Positions 34,458-45,548 of a stretch of 49,667 nt of DNA are shown here, in pieces. The stretch comes from Rhizobiaceae bacterium (GTDB lineage Bacteria > Pseudomonadota > Alphaproteobacteria > Rhizobiales > Rhizobiaceae). A program made the translations under genes and the position numbers. The notes below the pieces were generated by a model. That model made no database searches. It worked only from the letters and a program-made list of their open reading frames with translations, and was not told the DNA's origin. The stretch's first letter is position 1, and every line of letters starts with the position of its first letter. The stretch lies in assembly GCA_019635715.1 (NCBI GenBank), contig JAHBYY010000029.1:1-49667 (forward strand). Direction: 5' to 3'.

Positions 34458-35581
34458 ATGCCCAAGGGAACGATCCTGCTGGCCGCCGGAGGGACGGGCG
34501 GTCATCTCTTTCCGGCGGAAGCGCTGGCGCATGAACTCATCGCCCGCGGCTGGCGGGTCGATCTGGCGACCGACGACCGTGCCGGCCGCTACATCACCAA
34601 TTTCCCGGCGACGAAGACGCATGGGATAAGCTCCGCGACCCTCGGATCGCGCAACCCCTTCGCGCTGCTTCGCGCCTTCTGGACGATCTGGAGCGGTGTC
34701 CGGCAGGCTTCGAGGGTGATCGCCGCCATCAAGCCCGACGCTGTCGTCGGCTTCGGCGGCTATCCCACCCTTCCGCCGCTCTATGCGGCGACGCGCCGCC
34801 GCGTGCCGACGCTGATCCATGAGCAGAATGCGGTGATGGGGCGTGCCAACAAGGCGCTGTCCGGCCGTGTCGATGCGATCGCCGGCGGGTTTCTGGAGCC
34901 CGGCGAGGGACCGATCGGCTCCAAGATCGTCACGACCGGCAATCCGGTGCGTCCGGCCATCCTCAAATCTGCCGCCACGCCCTACCTTCCTTCCGCGGCC
35001 GGCGAGCCGTTCCGCCTTCTGGTGTTCGGCGGCAGCCAGGGCGCGCAGTTCTTCTCGGACGCCGTGCCGCCGGCGGTCGCGCTGCTTCCCGAGGCGCTGC
35101 GGAACCGGCTGCGCGTGGTGCAGCAGGCGCGCGCCGAAGACGTGGCACGGGTGAAGGCGGCCTATGCGGCGCTCCATATCCCGGCCGAGGTGGCTCCGTT
35201 CTATTCCAACATGGCCGAGCGGATCGCCGCCGCGCATCTCGTCGTCTCGCGCTCCGGCGCCTCGACGGTCTCGGAAGTCGCGGTGATTGGCAGGCCGGCG
35301 CTGTTCGTGCCCTTTCCCTATGCGCTCGACCACGACCAGGCCGCCAACGCGGCCAATCTCGCGGCCTCGGGAGGGGCGGAGGTCCATGCCCAGTCGACGC
35401 TTTCGCCGGAGCGGATCGCGTCGCTGCTGTCCGGACTGATGGAGGCGCCGGAGCGGCTTGCGGCGATGGCCGCGGCGACGAAGACGGCCGGCAAGCCGGG
35501 GGCGGCGCGGTTGCTCGCCGATCTCACAGAGGCTATTGCGAGAGGAACAAGCCTCGCCGACTTCAGACAAGGGACACGCTC

Positions 35582-35585
<4 letters not shown>
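34458..35585 (+). CDS. murG: UDP-GlcNAc:lipid I GlcNAc transferase MurG
   Basis: 375-residue GT-B glycosyltransferase that converts lipid I to lipid II on the inner face of the membrane. N-terminal [10 protein letters not shown] (11-20), then [39 protein letters not shown] and [20 protein letters not shown]. Starts six bases after ftsW; its stop overlaps the murC ATG by four bases. Confidence 0.97.
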
Positions 35586-36984
<1,399 letters not shown>

Positions 36985-36988
<4 letters not shown>

Positions 36989-37950
36989 AGGCAGGCGACA
37001 GGCTCCTCGCCGACCTCGGCGGCCGGCTCGACGGTCTGCGCGGCCGCATGACGGTCGATGCCGACATGGAAAAGTACACCTGGTTCCGCGTCGGCGGTTC
37101 GGCGGACGTGCTCTATCAGCCGGCCGACGAGGACGACCTCGCTGCCTTCATGAAGGCGGTGCCGGAGGACATTCCCGTCACCACGGTCGGCATCGGCTCC
37201 AACCTCCTGGTGCGCGAAGGCGGCATACCGGGCTTCACGGTGCGGCTGTCGGCGCGCGGCTTCGGCGAGGCCGAGGCGGTCTCGCAGACGCGCATCCGCG
37301 CCGGCGCGGCCATTCCCGACAAGCATGTGGCGGCGATCGCGCTCAAGGCCGGGATCGGCGGCTTCCATTTCTACTACGGCATCCCCGGCTCGATCGGCGG
37401 TGCCTTGCGGATGAACGCCGGCGCCAACGGCGTCGAGACCCGCGAGCGCGTCGTCGAGGTGCGCGCGGTGGACCGCAAGGGGCGGATCCATGTGCTGTCG
37501 AACGACGAGATGGGCTATGCCTACCGGCATTCCGCGGCCCCGGACGACCTGATCTTCACCTCGGCGGTGATGGAAGGCTTTCCGGAGAAGGCCGATGCCA
37601 TCCGCGCCGCGATGGACGCCGTGCAGCATCATCGCGAGACGGTGCAGCCGATCCGCGAGAAGACCGGGGGCTCGACCTTCAAGAACCCGGAAGGGACCTC
37701 GGCCTGGAAGGAAATCGACAAGGCCGGTTGCCGCGGGCTGATGATCGGCGGGGCGCAGATGTCGCCCATGCACTGCAACTTCATGATCAATACGGGCATG
37801 GCCACGGGCTACGACCTGGAATATCTGGGCGAGACCGTCCGGGCCCGTGTCCTGGAGACGTCGGAAGTCAAATTGCATTGGGAGATCAAGCGGCTGGGCC
37901 GGTTTCGCGCGGGTCGCGAAGTGCAGCCCTTCCTCGGCCGGCTGCTCTGA
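36985..37950 (+). CDS. murB: UDP-N-acetylenolpyruvoylglucosamine reductase MurB
   Basis: 321-residue FAD enzyme that makes UDP-MurNAc. Segments seen are [31 protein letters not shown], the catalytic region [21 protein letters not shown] (read as two overlapping family motifs) and GSTFKNPEG near the C-terminus, which holds the acid/base Ser and Glu region. Short (type II-like) length. ATG overlaps the murC stop. Last gene before a 252-base gap that interrupts the otherwise tightly packed cluster. Confidence 0.97.
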
Positions 37951-38202
37951 CGCCGGCGATCCGCCGTTGCGGTTCCGGGTGAGTCCAAAATGCAATAGTG
38001 GCGGGCCGATGTGGGTTTCGTGCCGCCGCATTTCGCGCTCGCGACAATCAGCGCTTGCCACGGAATCCGACCTCTGATTCTGTCCTCCCGACGGCGTTTC
38101 CTGATTTGAGTCGAGCGGCGCGTGTCTGGCGAGGGGGCTTGCCGGAACGCATGGACTCTGTCTGCGGGCCGGCGTCCTTTGCGGTGCGAGGGTGTATCCT
38201 GG
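37951..38202 (+). promoter_or_regulatory. Probable ddl-ftsQAZ promoter region with a cluster of five GANTC sites
   Basis: This 252-base gap has no supportable gene. It contains GANTC, the CcrM methylation target, at 37981 (GAGTC), 38063 (GAATC), 38076 (GATTC), 38108 (GAGTC) and 38154 (GACTC): five sites in 178 bases. At about 66% G+C one expects roughly 0.5. In alphaproteobacteria CcrM methylation and the GcrA factor time division genes through such sites. No clear -35/-10 pair could be assigned. Confidence 0.55.
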
Positions 38203-39129
38203 ATGTCGAAGAAGCATGTGGCAGTTCTCTACGGAGGATTCTCGTCCGAAAGGCCGGTCTCCCTGTCGTCGGGAACCGCATGCGCCGATGCACTGGAGGC
38301 CGAAGGCTATCGCGTGACGCGGGTCGACGTCGCCCGCGACGTCGGTTCCGTGCTGGCCGGGCTGAAGCCCGACGTGGCGTTCAATGCGCTGCACGGCCCG
38401 TTCGGCGAGGACGGCACGATCCAGGGCATCCTCGAATATCTTGCGATTCCCTATACGCATTCGGGCGTGCTCGCCTCCGCCCTGGCGATGCACAAGGAGC
38501 AGGCCAAGCGGATCGCCAAGGCTGCGGGAGTGCCGGTCGCCGAATCGCGGGTCATGGACCGGCATTCGATCCGCAACCAGCATCCGATGAAGCCGCCTTA
38601 TGTCGTGAAGCCGGTGAACGAGGGCTCGAGCTTCGGCGTCGTCATCGTCAAGGAGGGGCAGACGGCGCCGCCGCAGGCCGTGAGCTCCGAGGACTGGCGG
38701 TATGGCGACAGGGTCATGGTGGAGCGCTACGTCTACGGCCGGGAGCTGACCTGCGCCGTCATGGGCGATGTGGCGCTGGGGGTCTGCGAGATCGTTCCGA
38801 CCGGCCACGCCTTCTACGACTACGACTCCAAGTATGTGCCGGGCGGTTCAAAACACGTCTGCCCGGCTAAAATTTCACTAAATATTTACCAAAAAGTACA
38901 GACACTGGCGCTCAAGGCTCATCAAGCAATCGGCTGCCGGGGCGTCTCCCGATCTGACTTCCGCTACGACGACCGCCACTCGGAGAATGGCGAGATCGTG
39001 TGGCTGGAAGTCAATACGCAGCCAGGCATGACGCCGACATCGCTCGTGCCGGAGATCGCCGCGGAAGCCGGCCATTCCTTCGGCGAGCTGCTGAGTTGGA
39101 TGGTGGAGGACGCGTCGTGTTCGCGTTGA
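38203..39129 (+). CDS. ddl: D-alanine--D-alanine ligase
   Basis: 308-residue ATP-grasp ligase that makes D-Ala-D-Ala for MurF. N-terminal [19 protein letters not shown], then [45 protein letters not shown] and the C-terminal [16 protein letters not shown] with metal ligands. ATG 38203 is chosen because it begins the conserved [12 protein letters not shown]. Bases 38868-38900 inside the gene are strikingly A/T-rich. The stop overlaps the ftsQ start by 13 bases. Confidence 0.97.
   Translation: MSKKHVAVLYGGFSSERPVSLSSGTACADALEAEGYRVTRVDVARDVGSVLAGLKPDVAFNALHGPFGEDGTIQGILEYLAIPYTHSGVLASALAMHKEQAKRIAKAAGVPVAESRVMDRHSIRNQHPMKPPYVVKPVNEGSSFGVVIVKEGQTAPPQAVSSEDWRYGDRVMVERYVYGRELTCAVMGDVALGVCEIVPTGHAFYDYDSKYVPGGSKHVCPAKISLNIYQKVQTLALKAHQAIGCRGVSRSDFRYDDRHSENGEIVWLEVNTQPGMTPTSLVPEIAAEAGHSFGELLSWMVEDASCSR
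38868..38900 (+). other. A/T-rich island of rare-type codons inside ddl
   Basis: Thirty-three bases contain only six G or C, inside a gene otherwise about two thirds G+C. Nine of ten consecutive codons (AAA ATT TCA CTA AAT, then ATT TAC CAA AAA GTA) end in A or T, while the encoded [10 protein letters not shown] looks like ordinary Ddl sequence. It includes the palindrome TAAATATTTA (38879-38888). It lies about 220 bases before ftsQ and may be an embedded promoter or binding site for ftsQAZ. Confidence 0.6.
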
Positions 39130-40037
39130 GGACGGTCAACGGCGGAAGGGCGAACCGGGCCGGCGCCGCGGGCGTCGACCGATTCGTGCTGCCGCGGTCG
39201 CTGCGCCGCCCGGCCCGCGTGTTCGCGCGGCTGGGGACCGGCGATTTCGTGCCGCCGCGTTTCGCCGCGACGATGATCTCCGCCGCCCTGTTCGCCGCCG
39301 CCGGCCTCTATGGTGCCTATCTCGGTGGGCTGATGCCGGAAGTGGCGCAGGCCGTGACGGCGCGCACCGGCTTCGCGGTCGACCAGGTACGGGTCGTCGG
39401 GCATCGCGAGACCTCCGAGATCGATGTTCTGGAAAAGCTGGATCTTTCCGGCTGGACCTCGCTCATCGGCTTCGACGTCGACAAGGCCCGCGACCGGGTG
39501 GCGGAGCTGCCCTGGGTCGAGGGGGCCTCGGTGCGCAAGGTCTATCCCGAGATGCTGGAGGTGCGCATCCAGGAGCGCGTGCCGTTCGCCATCTGGCAGC
39601 ACGGCGGAGAACTCTCGATCATCGGCGCGGCCGGCAACGTGATCGTTCCCTTTACCGGCGGGCGTCACGCCGGCCTGCCGCTCGTCGTCGGGGCGGGGGC
39701 CGCGGAACGTGCCAAGGACTTCGTCGACAAGATCGCCCGCTTCCCGAGCATTGCCGCGCGCGTCAAGGGCTATGTCCTGGTTTCGCAGCGCCGCTGGAAC
39801 CTGTTCCTCGACAACGGCCTGACCGTGAAGCTGCCGGCCCAAGGCGAGGATGCCGCCCTCGCGGCGCTGGTCGACATGGCGCGCGACAAGGACCTGTTCC
39901 GGCGCGACGTCGCCTCGGTCGACATGCGCCTGGCCGACCGTGTCGTGGTGCGGCTCTCCACCGAGGCGATGGAGGCCCGCGAGGCGTCGCTGAAGAAGGG
40001 CGGCTCCAAGAAGGCGAAGCCGGAGAAGCGCATATGA
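39117..40037 (+). CDS. ftsQ: Cell division protein FtsQ
   Basis: 306 residues from GTG 39117 with GGAGGA 8 bases upstream, inside the end of ddl. A basic cytoplasmic tail of about 48 residues, one membrane helix (about 50-70), a POTRA domain (about 87-155, beginning [17 protein letters not shown]) and the FtsQ-type beta domain ([15 protein letters not shown], then [10 protein letters not shown]). FtsQ bridges FtsL/FtsB with the rest of the divisome. The C-terminus is lysine-rich. Stop overlaps the ftsA ATG by four bases. Confidence 0.95.
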   Translation: MFALRTVNGGRANRAGAAGVDRFVLPRSLRRPARVFARLGTGDFVPPRFAATMISAALFAAAGLYGAYLGGLMPEVAQAVTARTGFAVDQVRVVGHRETSEIDVLEKLDLSGWTSLIGFDVDKARDRVAELPWVEGASVRKVYPEMLEVRIQERVPFAIWQHGGELSIIGAAGNVIVPFTGGRHAGLPLVVGAGAAERAKDFVDKIARFPSIAARVKGYVLVSQRRWNLFLDNGLTVKLPAQGEDAALAALVDMARDKDLFRRDVASVDMRLADRVVVRLSTEAMEAREASLKKGGSKKAKPEKRI

Positions 40038-41344
40038 GCTGGCTTGGCAAGCAGAACGCCAGCGGTGCCGGCCGTGCCGGCATCATCACCGTGCTCGACG
40101 TGGGGTCGACCAAGGTGTGTTGCGTCGTCGCCCAGCTTCGGCCTGCCGAATCCAGCCAGCAGTTGCGCGGCCGGACCCACAAGGCGAAGGTCATCGGCAT
40201 CGGGCATCAGCGTTCGCACGGCGTGAAATCGGGCGTGGTCGTCGATCTCGACCGCGCCGAGCATGCGATCCGCCTGGCTGTCGATTCGGCCGAGCGCATG
40301 GCCGGGCTGACCATCGATTCGCTCATCGTCAACCTGACGGCGGGCCGGCTGAAGAGCCACATCTATACCGCGACGGTGAATCTCGGCGGCCACGAGGTGG
40401 GCGACGGCGACGTGCGGCGGGTCCTGGCGGCGGGCGCGAAACAGTCGCTGAAGGCCGACCGCGACGTGGTTCACGCCCTGCCGGTGACCTTCTCGCTGGA
40501 CGGCGAGCGCGGCGTGCGCGATCCGCGCGGCATGGTCGGGGAAACCCTCGGCGTCGATATGCATGTGATGACCGGCGACGCCGCACCGCAGCGCAACCTC
40601 GAACTCTGCATCAACCGCTCGCACCTTTCCGTCGAGCGCATGGTGGCGACGCCCTATGCCAGCGGCCTCGCGGCGCTGGTCGACGACGAGCTGGAGATGG
40701 GTGCCGCCTGCATCGACATGGGCGGCGGCACGACCACGATCTCGGTGTTCTCCGAAGGCAAGTTCGTCCACGGCGACGCGCTGCCGATCGGCGGCGGCCA
40801 CGTCACGCTGGATCTCGCCAAGGGGCTGTCGACCCGCTTCGAGGATGCCGAGCGGCTGAAGGTCATGCACGGCACGCTGGTGTCGAACAGCGGCGACGAC
40901 CGCCTGATGGTGACGGTGCTGCCGATCGGCAGCGAGGACGGCGACGTCCCCCTGCAGGTGCCGCAGTCGGTGGTGACGCGGATCGTCCGGGCCCGCGTCG
41001 AGGAGACGCTCGAACTGCTGCGCGACCGGCTGAACAAGTCGGGTTACGGCAATGTCGTCGGCAAGCGCGTGGTGCTGACCGGCGGCGGCAGCCAGCTCGC
41101 CGGCATGCCCGACACGGCCCGCCGCATCCTCGGACGCAATGTGCGGATCGGCCGTCCGCTCGGCGTTTCAAGCCTTCCGGAAGCGGCAAAGGGACCGGCC
41201 TTCGCGGCGGCGGTCGGACTGATGATCTATCCGCAGATGGCGGAATTCGAGAACGGACGCATCGGAGCGAGTTCGCGTTTCAGGTCGGCCGGTACGGGCG
41301 GGCGGCTGCAGCGTATGGGTCAGTGGTTCAAGGACAGTTTCTAG
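40034..41344 (+). CDS. ftsA: Cell division protein FtsA
   Basis: 436-residue actin-like ATPase that tethers FtsZ to the membrane. Phosphate-1 segment [15 protein letters not shown], the second nucleotide segment [14 protein letters not shown], and the adenosine segment [13 protein letters not shown]. The C-terminus [12 protein letters not shown] is the amphipathic membrane-targeting helix. Coupled to ftsQ by ATGA. Sixty-eight bases separate it from ftsZ. Confidence 0.97.
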   Translation: MSWLGKQNASGAGRAGIITVLDVGSTKVCCVVAQLRPAESSQQLRGRTHKAKVIGIGHQRSHGVKSGVVVDLDRAEHAIRLAVDSAERMAGLTIDSLIVNLTAGRLKSHIYTATVNLGGHEVGDGDVRRVLAAGAKQSLKADRDVVHALPVTFSLDGERGVRDPRGMVGETLGVDMHVMTGDAAPQRNLELCINRSHLSVERMVATPYASGLAALVDDELEMGAACIDMGGGTTTISVFSEGKFVHGDALPIGGGHVTLDLAKGLSTRFEDAERLKVMHGTLVSNSGDDRLMVTVLPIGSEDGDVPLQVPQSVVTRIVRARVEETLELLRDRLNKSGYGNVVGKRVVLTGGGSQLAGMPDTARRILGRNVRIGRPLGVSSLPEAAKGPAFAAAVGLMIYPQMAEFENGRIGASSRFRSAGTGGRLQRMGQWFKDSF

Positions 41345-41412
41345 AAATCGATGGGGTCAACCCCCAACAGCAGCCGCACGGCGGAGCGGCAGGAAAGGCA
41401 GAGGACGACAAA

Positions 41413-43137
41413 ATGACGATCAATCTTCGGAGGCCGGACATCACTGAGCTCAAGCCCCGGATCACCGTGTTCGGCGTCGGAGGCGGCGGCGGCAATGCGG
41501 TCAACAACATGATCACGGCCGGGCTGCGCGGCGTCGATTTCGTCGTCGCCAACACCGACGCGCAGGCGCTGACCATGTCGAAGGCGGAGCGGCTGATCCA
41601 GCTCGGCGCCCACGTCACCGAGGGGCTCGGCGCCGGCTCGCAGCCCGAGGTCGGCCGCGCGGCCGCCGAGGAATGCATCGACGAGATCGTCGACCATCTG
41701 TCCAACACCCACATGTGCTTCGTCACCGCCGGCATGGGCGGCGGCACCGGCACCGGCGCTGCGCCCGTGGTGGCGCGCGCCGCCCGCGAAAAGGGCATCC
41801 TGACGGTCGGCGTCGTCACCAAGCCGTTCCACTTCGAGGGCCAGCGCCGCATGAAGACGGCGGACATGGGCATCGAGGAGCTGCAGAAATGCGTCGACAC
41901 GCTCATCGTCATCCCCAACCAGAACCTGTTCCGCCTGGCCAACGACAAGACCACCTTCGCGGATGCCTTCGCGATGGCCGACCAGGTGCTCTATTCGGGC
42001 GTCGCCTGCATCACCGACCTGATGGTCAAGGAAGGCCTGATCAATCTCGACTTCGCCGACGTGCGCTCGGTGATGCGCGAGATGGGCAAGGCGATGATGG
42101 GCACCGGCGAGGCGTCCGGCGAGGGCCGCGCCATGGCGGCGGCCGAGGCGGCCATCGCCAACCCGCTGCTCGACGAGACCTCGATGAAGGGCGCCAAGGG
42201 ACTGCTGATCTCGATCACCGGCGGCCGTGACCTCACCCTGTTCGAGGTGGACGAGGCGGCGACCCGCATCCGCGAGGAAGTCGACCAGGATGCCAACATC
42301 ATCCTCGGCGCGACCTTCGACGAAGAGCTCGAGGGCGTCATCCGGGTTTCGGTCGTGGCGACCGGCATCGACAAGACGGCCGCGGAAATCGCCGCCGCGC
42401 CGATCTCGATCCGCCAGCCGATCAAGCAGGTGGCGCAGGCGCCGCGCCCGGCCGATATCCGTCCGGGCACGGAAACGGTGCGAGTCGAGGCTCGCGCGGG
42501 CGATCCCGTCGCCGACGCGATCCGCATCGCCGAACAGAATGCCGCGGCGGCGGCGGCCCGGCCGCTGCAGCAGACGGCGGAGGACTTCCGTCCGCAGAGC
42601 AAGCTGTTCCAGGCTCCCCCCGAGGCCGTCCCGGCGGCCCAGGCCGGCCTCATCCAGGTCGCGCCGCTGCCGGTCCCCGTTCAGGCGCAGGCGCCGGCGG
42701 TGGCCGAATACCACGCGATGGAACGTGCCCAGCCGCAACCGGTGCCGGTGCATCGCGAGCCAGCTCCGGTCGCCGCACAGCCGCGCCTGCCGCGCGTCGA
42801 GGACTTTCCGCCGGTCGTGAAGGCCGAGATGGAAGCCAAGTCCCGCCCCGCCGATCATGAGGAACGGGGGCCGATGGGCCTGCTCAAGCGTCTGACCAAC
42901 GGCCTGACGCGGCGCGAGGAGGAGCCTGCCAAGCTCGAGCCGGCACAGCCGCGCGAAGCCCGGCTGCGCCAGCCGGCGCCGGAGGCCCGCCGCCTCGCCA
43001 GCCATGATCCGCAGGTCTACGCGCCGCAGCGCCGGGGCCAGCTCGACGATCACGGCCGCCTGGCGCCGCAGGCCCGCGCGACTCACGACGACGACCATCT
43101 GGAGATCCCGGCCTTCCTGCGCCGCCAGGCCAACTGA
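41413..43137 (+). CDS. ftsZ: Cell division GTPase FtsZ with long disordered linker
   Basis: 574 residues. The GTPase domain (about 1-320) has [13 protein letters not shown] (21-33), the tubulin signature GMGGGTGTG (107-115) and the T7 loop [11 protein letters not shown]. Residues about 325-555 form a Pro/Gln/Ala/Arg-rich linker, far longer than the roughly 50 residues of E. coli but usual in rhizobia. The C-terminal peptide [10 protein letters not shown] binds FtsA and other partners. GCAGAGGA lies before the ATG. A strong hairpin follows the stop. Confidence 0.98.
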   Translation: MTINLRRPDITELKPRITVFGVGGGGGNAVNNMITAGLRGVDFVVANTDAQALTMSKAERLIQLGAHVTEGLGAGSQPEVGRAAAEECIDEIVDHLSNTHMCFVTAGMGGGTGTGAAPVVARAAREKGILTVGVVTKPFHFEGQRRMKTADMGIEELQKCVDTLIVIPNQNLFRLANDKTTFADAFAMADQVLYSGVACITDLMVKEGLINLDFADVRSVMREMGKAMMGTGEASGEGRAMAAAEAAIANPLLDETSMKGAKGLLISITGGRDLTLFEVDEAATRIREEVDQDANIILGATFDEELEGVIRVSVVATGIDKTAAEIAAAPISIRQPIKQVAQAPRPADIRPGTETVRVEARAGDPVADAIRIAEQNAAAAAARPLQQTAEDFRPQSKLFQAPPEAVPAAQAGLIQVAPLPVPVQAQAPAVAEYHAMERAQPQPVPVHREPAPVAAQPRLPRVEDFPPVVKAEMEAKSRPADHEERGPMGLLKRLTNGLTRREEEPAKLEPAQPREARLRQPAPEARRLASHDPQVYAPQRRGQLDDHGRLAPQARATHDDDHLEIPAFLRRQAN

Positions 43138-43164
43138 GGCCGGGCCGCAGCCGTTGCGATCTTT

Positions 43165-43204
43165 GCGGGCGGGCTCCGACGGGCCCGCCCGCTCTGCATT
43201 TTAA
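43165..43204 (+). terminator. Terminator after ftsZ (end of dcw cluster)
   Basis: GCGGGCGGGC (43165-43174) pairs perfectly with GCCCGCCCGC (43183-43192) around an eight-base loop, then TCTGCATTTTAA. A G+C-only 10-bp stem followed by a short T-run 28 bases after the ftsZ stop marks the likely transcript end. Confidence 0.75.
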
Positions 43205-43205
43205 C

Positions 43206-43401
43206 TGAATGAAAACAATAACATGTGTAAGCTCAACGGAGCCGTCGAGCGGTAACACAGAGTAAGAAAGCGTGATTTGGCGACACCCCGTCGCGATATT
43301 ATCTTCGCCCCCAAAAGATGGCAGGATTTTGGTCGAGCCTACGACCTTGATTTTGCCGGGGAAATGGGGCTCGCCGCGACGGTGGGCATCCGTTTCCCGG
43401 C
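43206..43401 (+). promoter_or_regulatory. Leader and probable promoter region of lpxC
   Basis: About 200 bases of lower G+C than the genes around it. A possible -10 hexamer TATTAT occurs in GCGATATTATC near 43300, but no convincing -35 is found at the right distance. No open frame here looks real. Confidence 0.35.
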
Positions 43402-44364
43402 GTGTTGGGCACCAAGGGGCTTAATTTGAACGGTTATCAGACCACGCTGAGGACGCACGCGGTGATGAACGGCGTCGGCGTCCATAGCGGCAAGCCGGTC
43501 ACCATGAGATTCAACCCGGCAGACGCGGATACGGGCGTCGTATTCAAGGTCGTGGACGCCGAGGGTCGCAGCCATCTCGTTCCGGCTCTTTCCAGCGAAG
43601 TCGGAGCGACGGCGCTGTGCACCCTGCTCGGCGATGCCTCGGGAGTGCATGTCGGAACTGTCGAGCATGTGATGGCGGCGCTTTTCGGGCTGGGCATCGA
43701 CAATGTGCTGATCGAGATCGACGGACACGAAGTGCCCGTGATGGACGGCAGTGCCGGCGCCTTCGTCGAAGCGTTCGACCAGGCGGGCATCGAGGAACTC
43801 GACACGAAGCGCCGCTATATCCGTGTCCTGAAGCCGGTGCGGATCGACAGCGGCTCGTCCTGGGCGGAGTTCCGGCCCTATCGCGGCACGCGATTCGAGG
43901 TCGAGATCGATTTCGACAGCCCGGCCATCGGACGCCAGGCTTTTGCCATCGACATGGACGCGGCGAGCTTCCGCCGCGGCGTGTCGCGGGCGCGCACCTT
44001 CGGCTTCATGCGGGACGTGGAGAAGCTCTGGGCCGCCGGATTCGCGCTGGGCTCGTCGCTGGAAAACACCATCGTCATCGGCGACGACGACCGTGTGATC
44101 AACATGGAGGGGTTGCGCTTCGCCGACGAGTTCGCGCGGCACAAGACCTTGGACGCGATGGGCGATCTGGCGCTGGCGGGCGCGCGCTTCATCGGCTGCT
44201 TCCGCTCCTACAAGGGCGGCCACCGCCTGAACGCCGCGGCGCTCCGGCACCTGCTGTCGGATCGCAGTGCCTTCGAGATCGTCGAGACCGGCCGTCGCGA
44301 GCGCGGCCGCGGCGCCGAGATGATCGCCGTCAATGCGCCGGTGTTCGCCCCCTGGGTGATCTGA
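43402..44364 (+). CDS. lpxC: UDP-3-O-acyl-N-acetylglucosamine deacetylase LpxC
   Basis: 320 residues from GTG 43402; TTG 43426 is an equally good or better start (312 residues) because AAGGGG lies seven bases before it and family length before GVGVHSGKPV fits. The zinc enzyme catalyses the committed step of lipid A synthesis. Zn ligands are H89 (GTVEHVMAAL), H247 and D251 (RHKTLDAMGDL); H274 (GGHRLNAAAL) is the catalytic histidine. Usual partner position after ftsZ. No ATG is available, which suggests weak, tightly set initiation. Confidence 0.96.
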   Translation: MLGTKGLNLNGYQTTLRTHAVMNGVGVHSGKPVTMRFNPADADTGVVFKVVDAEGRSHLVPALSSEVGATALCTLLGDASGVHVGTVEHVMAALFGLGIDNVLIEIDGHEVPVMDGSAGAFVEAFDQAGIEELDTKRRYIRVLKPVRIDSGSSWAEFRPYRGTRFEVEIDFDSPAIGRQAFAIDMDAASFRRGVSRARTFGFMRDVEKLWAAGFALGSSLENTIVIGDDDRVINMEGLRFADEFARHKTLDAMGDLALAGARFIGCFRSYKGGHRLNAAALRHLLSDRSAFEIVETGRRERGRGAEMIAVNAPVFAPWVI

Positions 44365-44535
44365 AGCCGCCCGAGCCTGCGAGAACCGGCCGGGAGCGTG
44401 CGGCCGCCATGTGGCGAGGATGGCATCGCGCCACAAAAAAGCGCGATTGCATCCGGATAGCGTTGGCGGAGAGGGTGGTTCTCGGCTAAGGCTGCGGGCC
44501 TGTTTTGGACATACGCCGGAGGGCGATCAACGACA

Positions 44536-45402
44536 ATGGCGCTTCATCGCGGAATTCGGAACGTGCGCCTGCGGGGCGTCGTCGTGGCGCTCGCCGTGGC
44601 GGGCGCGCCGCTGACACTGTCGGCCTGCATGACGGGTGACGACGACATCGACCTCGCCACCTATGTCGAGCAGACGGAACCGGCCGACGTGCTCTACAAC
44701 CAGGCCCTGGCCAATATGGACGCCGGCCGGCTTTCCGAAGCCAGCAAGAAGTTCAACGCCATCGACCGCCAGCATCCTTATTCCGAGTTTGCCCGCAAAT
44801 CGATGGTGATGGGCGCGTTCGCCGACTACCGGCAAGGCAAGTACGAGGAATCGATCGCGTCGGCCAAGCGCTACCTGACGCTCTATCCGGCGACGCCCGA
44901 TGCCGCCTACGCCCAGTACATCATCGGCCTCTGCTACTATCGCCAGATCCGCGATGTGACGCAGGACCAGAAGGAATCGCGCCGGACCATCGAGGCGATG
45001 CAGGAGCTGGTGCAGCGCTGGCCCGAGTCGGAATATGTCGACGACGCGCAGGACAAGATCCGCTTTGCCCGCGACCAGATCGCCGGCAAGGAGATGCAGA
45101 CCGGACGCTACTATCTCGAGCGGCGCGAGTATCTCGCCAGCGTCAAGCGGTTCCGCTACGTGGTGGAGCACTATTCGAATACGAGGCACATTGAGGAGGC
45201 GCTCGCACGCCTGACCGAAGCCTATTACGCCATGGGCCTGACCTCGGAGGCGCAGACCGCCGCGGCGGTGCTTGGCCGGAACTATCCGGAAAGCCAGTGG
45301 TACAAGGACTCCTTCAAGCTGCTCAACAGCAATGGCCTGCAGCCGCGCGAGAACGCAGGTTCTTGGATTTCCAAGGCAGGCGCGCTGCTGACCGGCGCCT
45401 GA
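44536..45402 (+). CDS. bamD: Outer membrane assembly lipoprotein BamD
   Basis: 288 residues. Lipobox LSAC gives C31 as the lipidated residue. The body consists of TPR repeats ([20 protein letters not shown], then [19 protein letters not shown], then [19 protein letters not shown]). BamD works with BamA to insert beta-barrel proteins in the outer membrane. CGGAGG lies about 10 bases before ATG. 146 bases separate it from recN. Confidence 0.96.
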   Translation: MALHRGIRNVRLRGVVVALAVAGAPLTLSACMTGDDDIDLATYVEQTEPADVLYNQALANMDAGRLSEASKKFNAIDRQHPYSEFARKSMVMGAFADYRQGKYEESIASAKRYLTLYPATPDAAYAQYIIGLCYYRQIRDVTQDQKESRRTIEAMQELVQRWPESEYVDDAQDKIRFARDQIAGKEMQTGRYYLERREYLASVKRFRYVVEHYSNTRHIEEALARLTEAYYAMGLTSEAQTAAAVLGRNYPESQWYKDSFKLLNSNGLQPRENAGSWISKAGALLTGA

Positions 45403-45548
45403 CCGTCGGGTCGGGGAAGCGGATTGCATGCCGTGCCCGTGGCGGCCCCTTGCCTCGCGACGCATGACCGCTGGAAACGGCCGCTCCCGGTCCGATACGA
45501 TCTGACCATGGATCATCGGCACCGAGACATGTCTTCCGGAGGCGCGTG

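Noticed and set aside
41345-41412. Terminator between ftsA and ftsZ (TGGGG-TCAAC-CCCCA)
   Set aside because: Only a 5-bp stem without a T-run; co-transcription of ftsA and ftsZ is more likely.
40117-43137. A 1006-codon frame apparently fusing sequence to FtsZ
   Set aside because: The first 432 codons are a shifted reading of ftsA; FtsZ begins at ATG 41413 with a ribosome site.
45403-45548. LexA box (GTTC-N7-GTTC) upstream of recN
   Set aside because: Neither GTTC nor its complement GAAC in the right arrangement is present in the 146-base gap.
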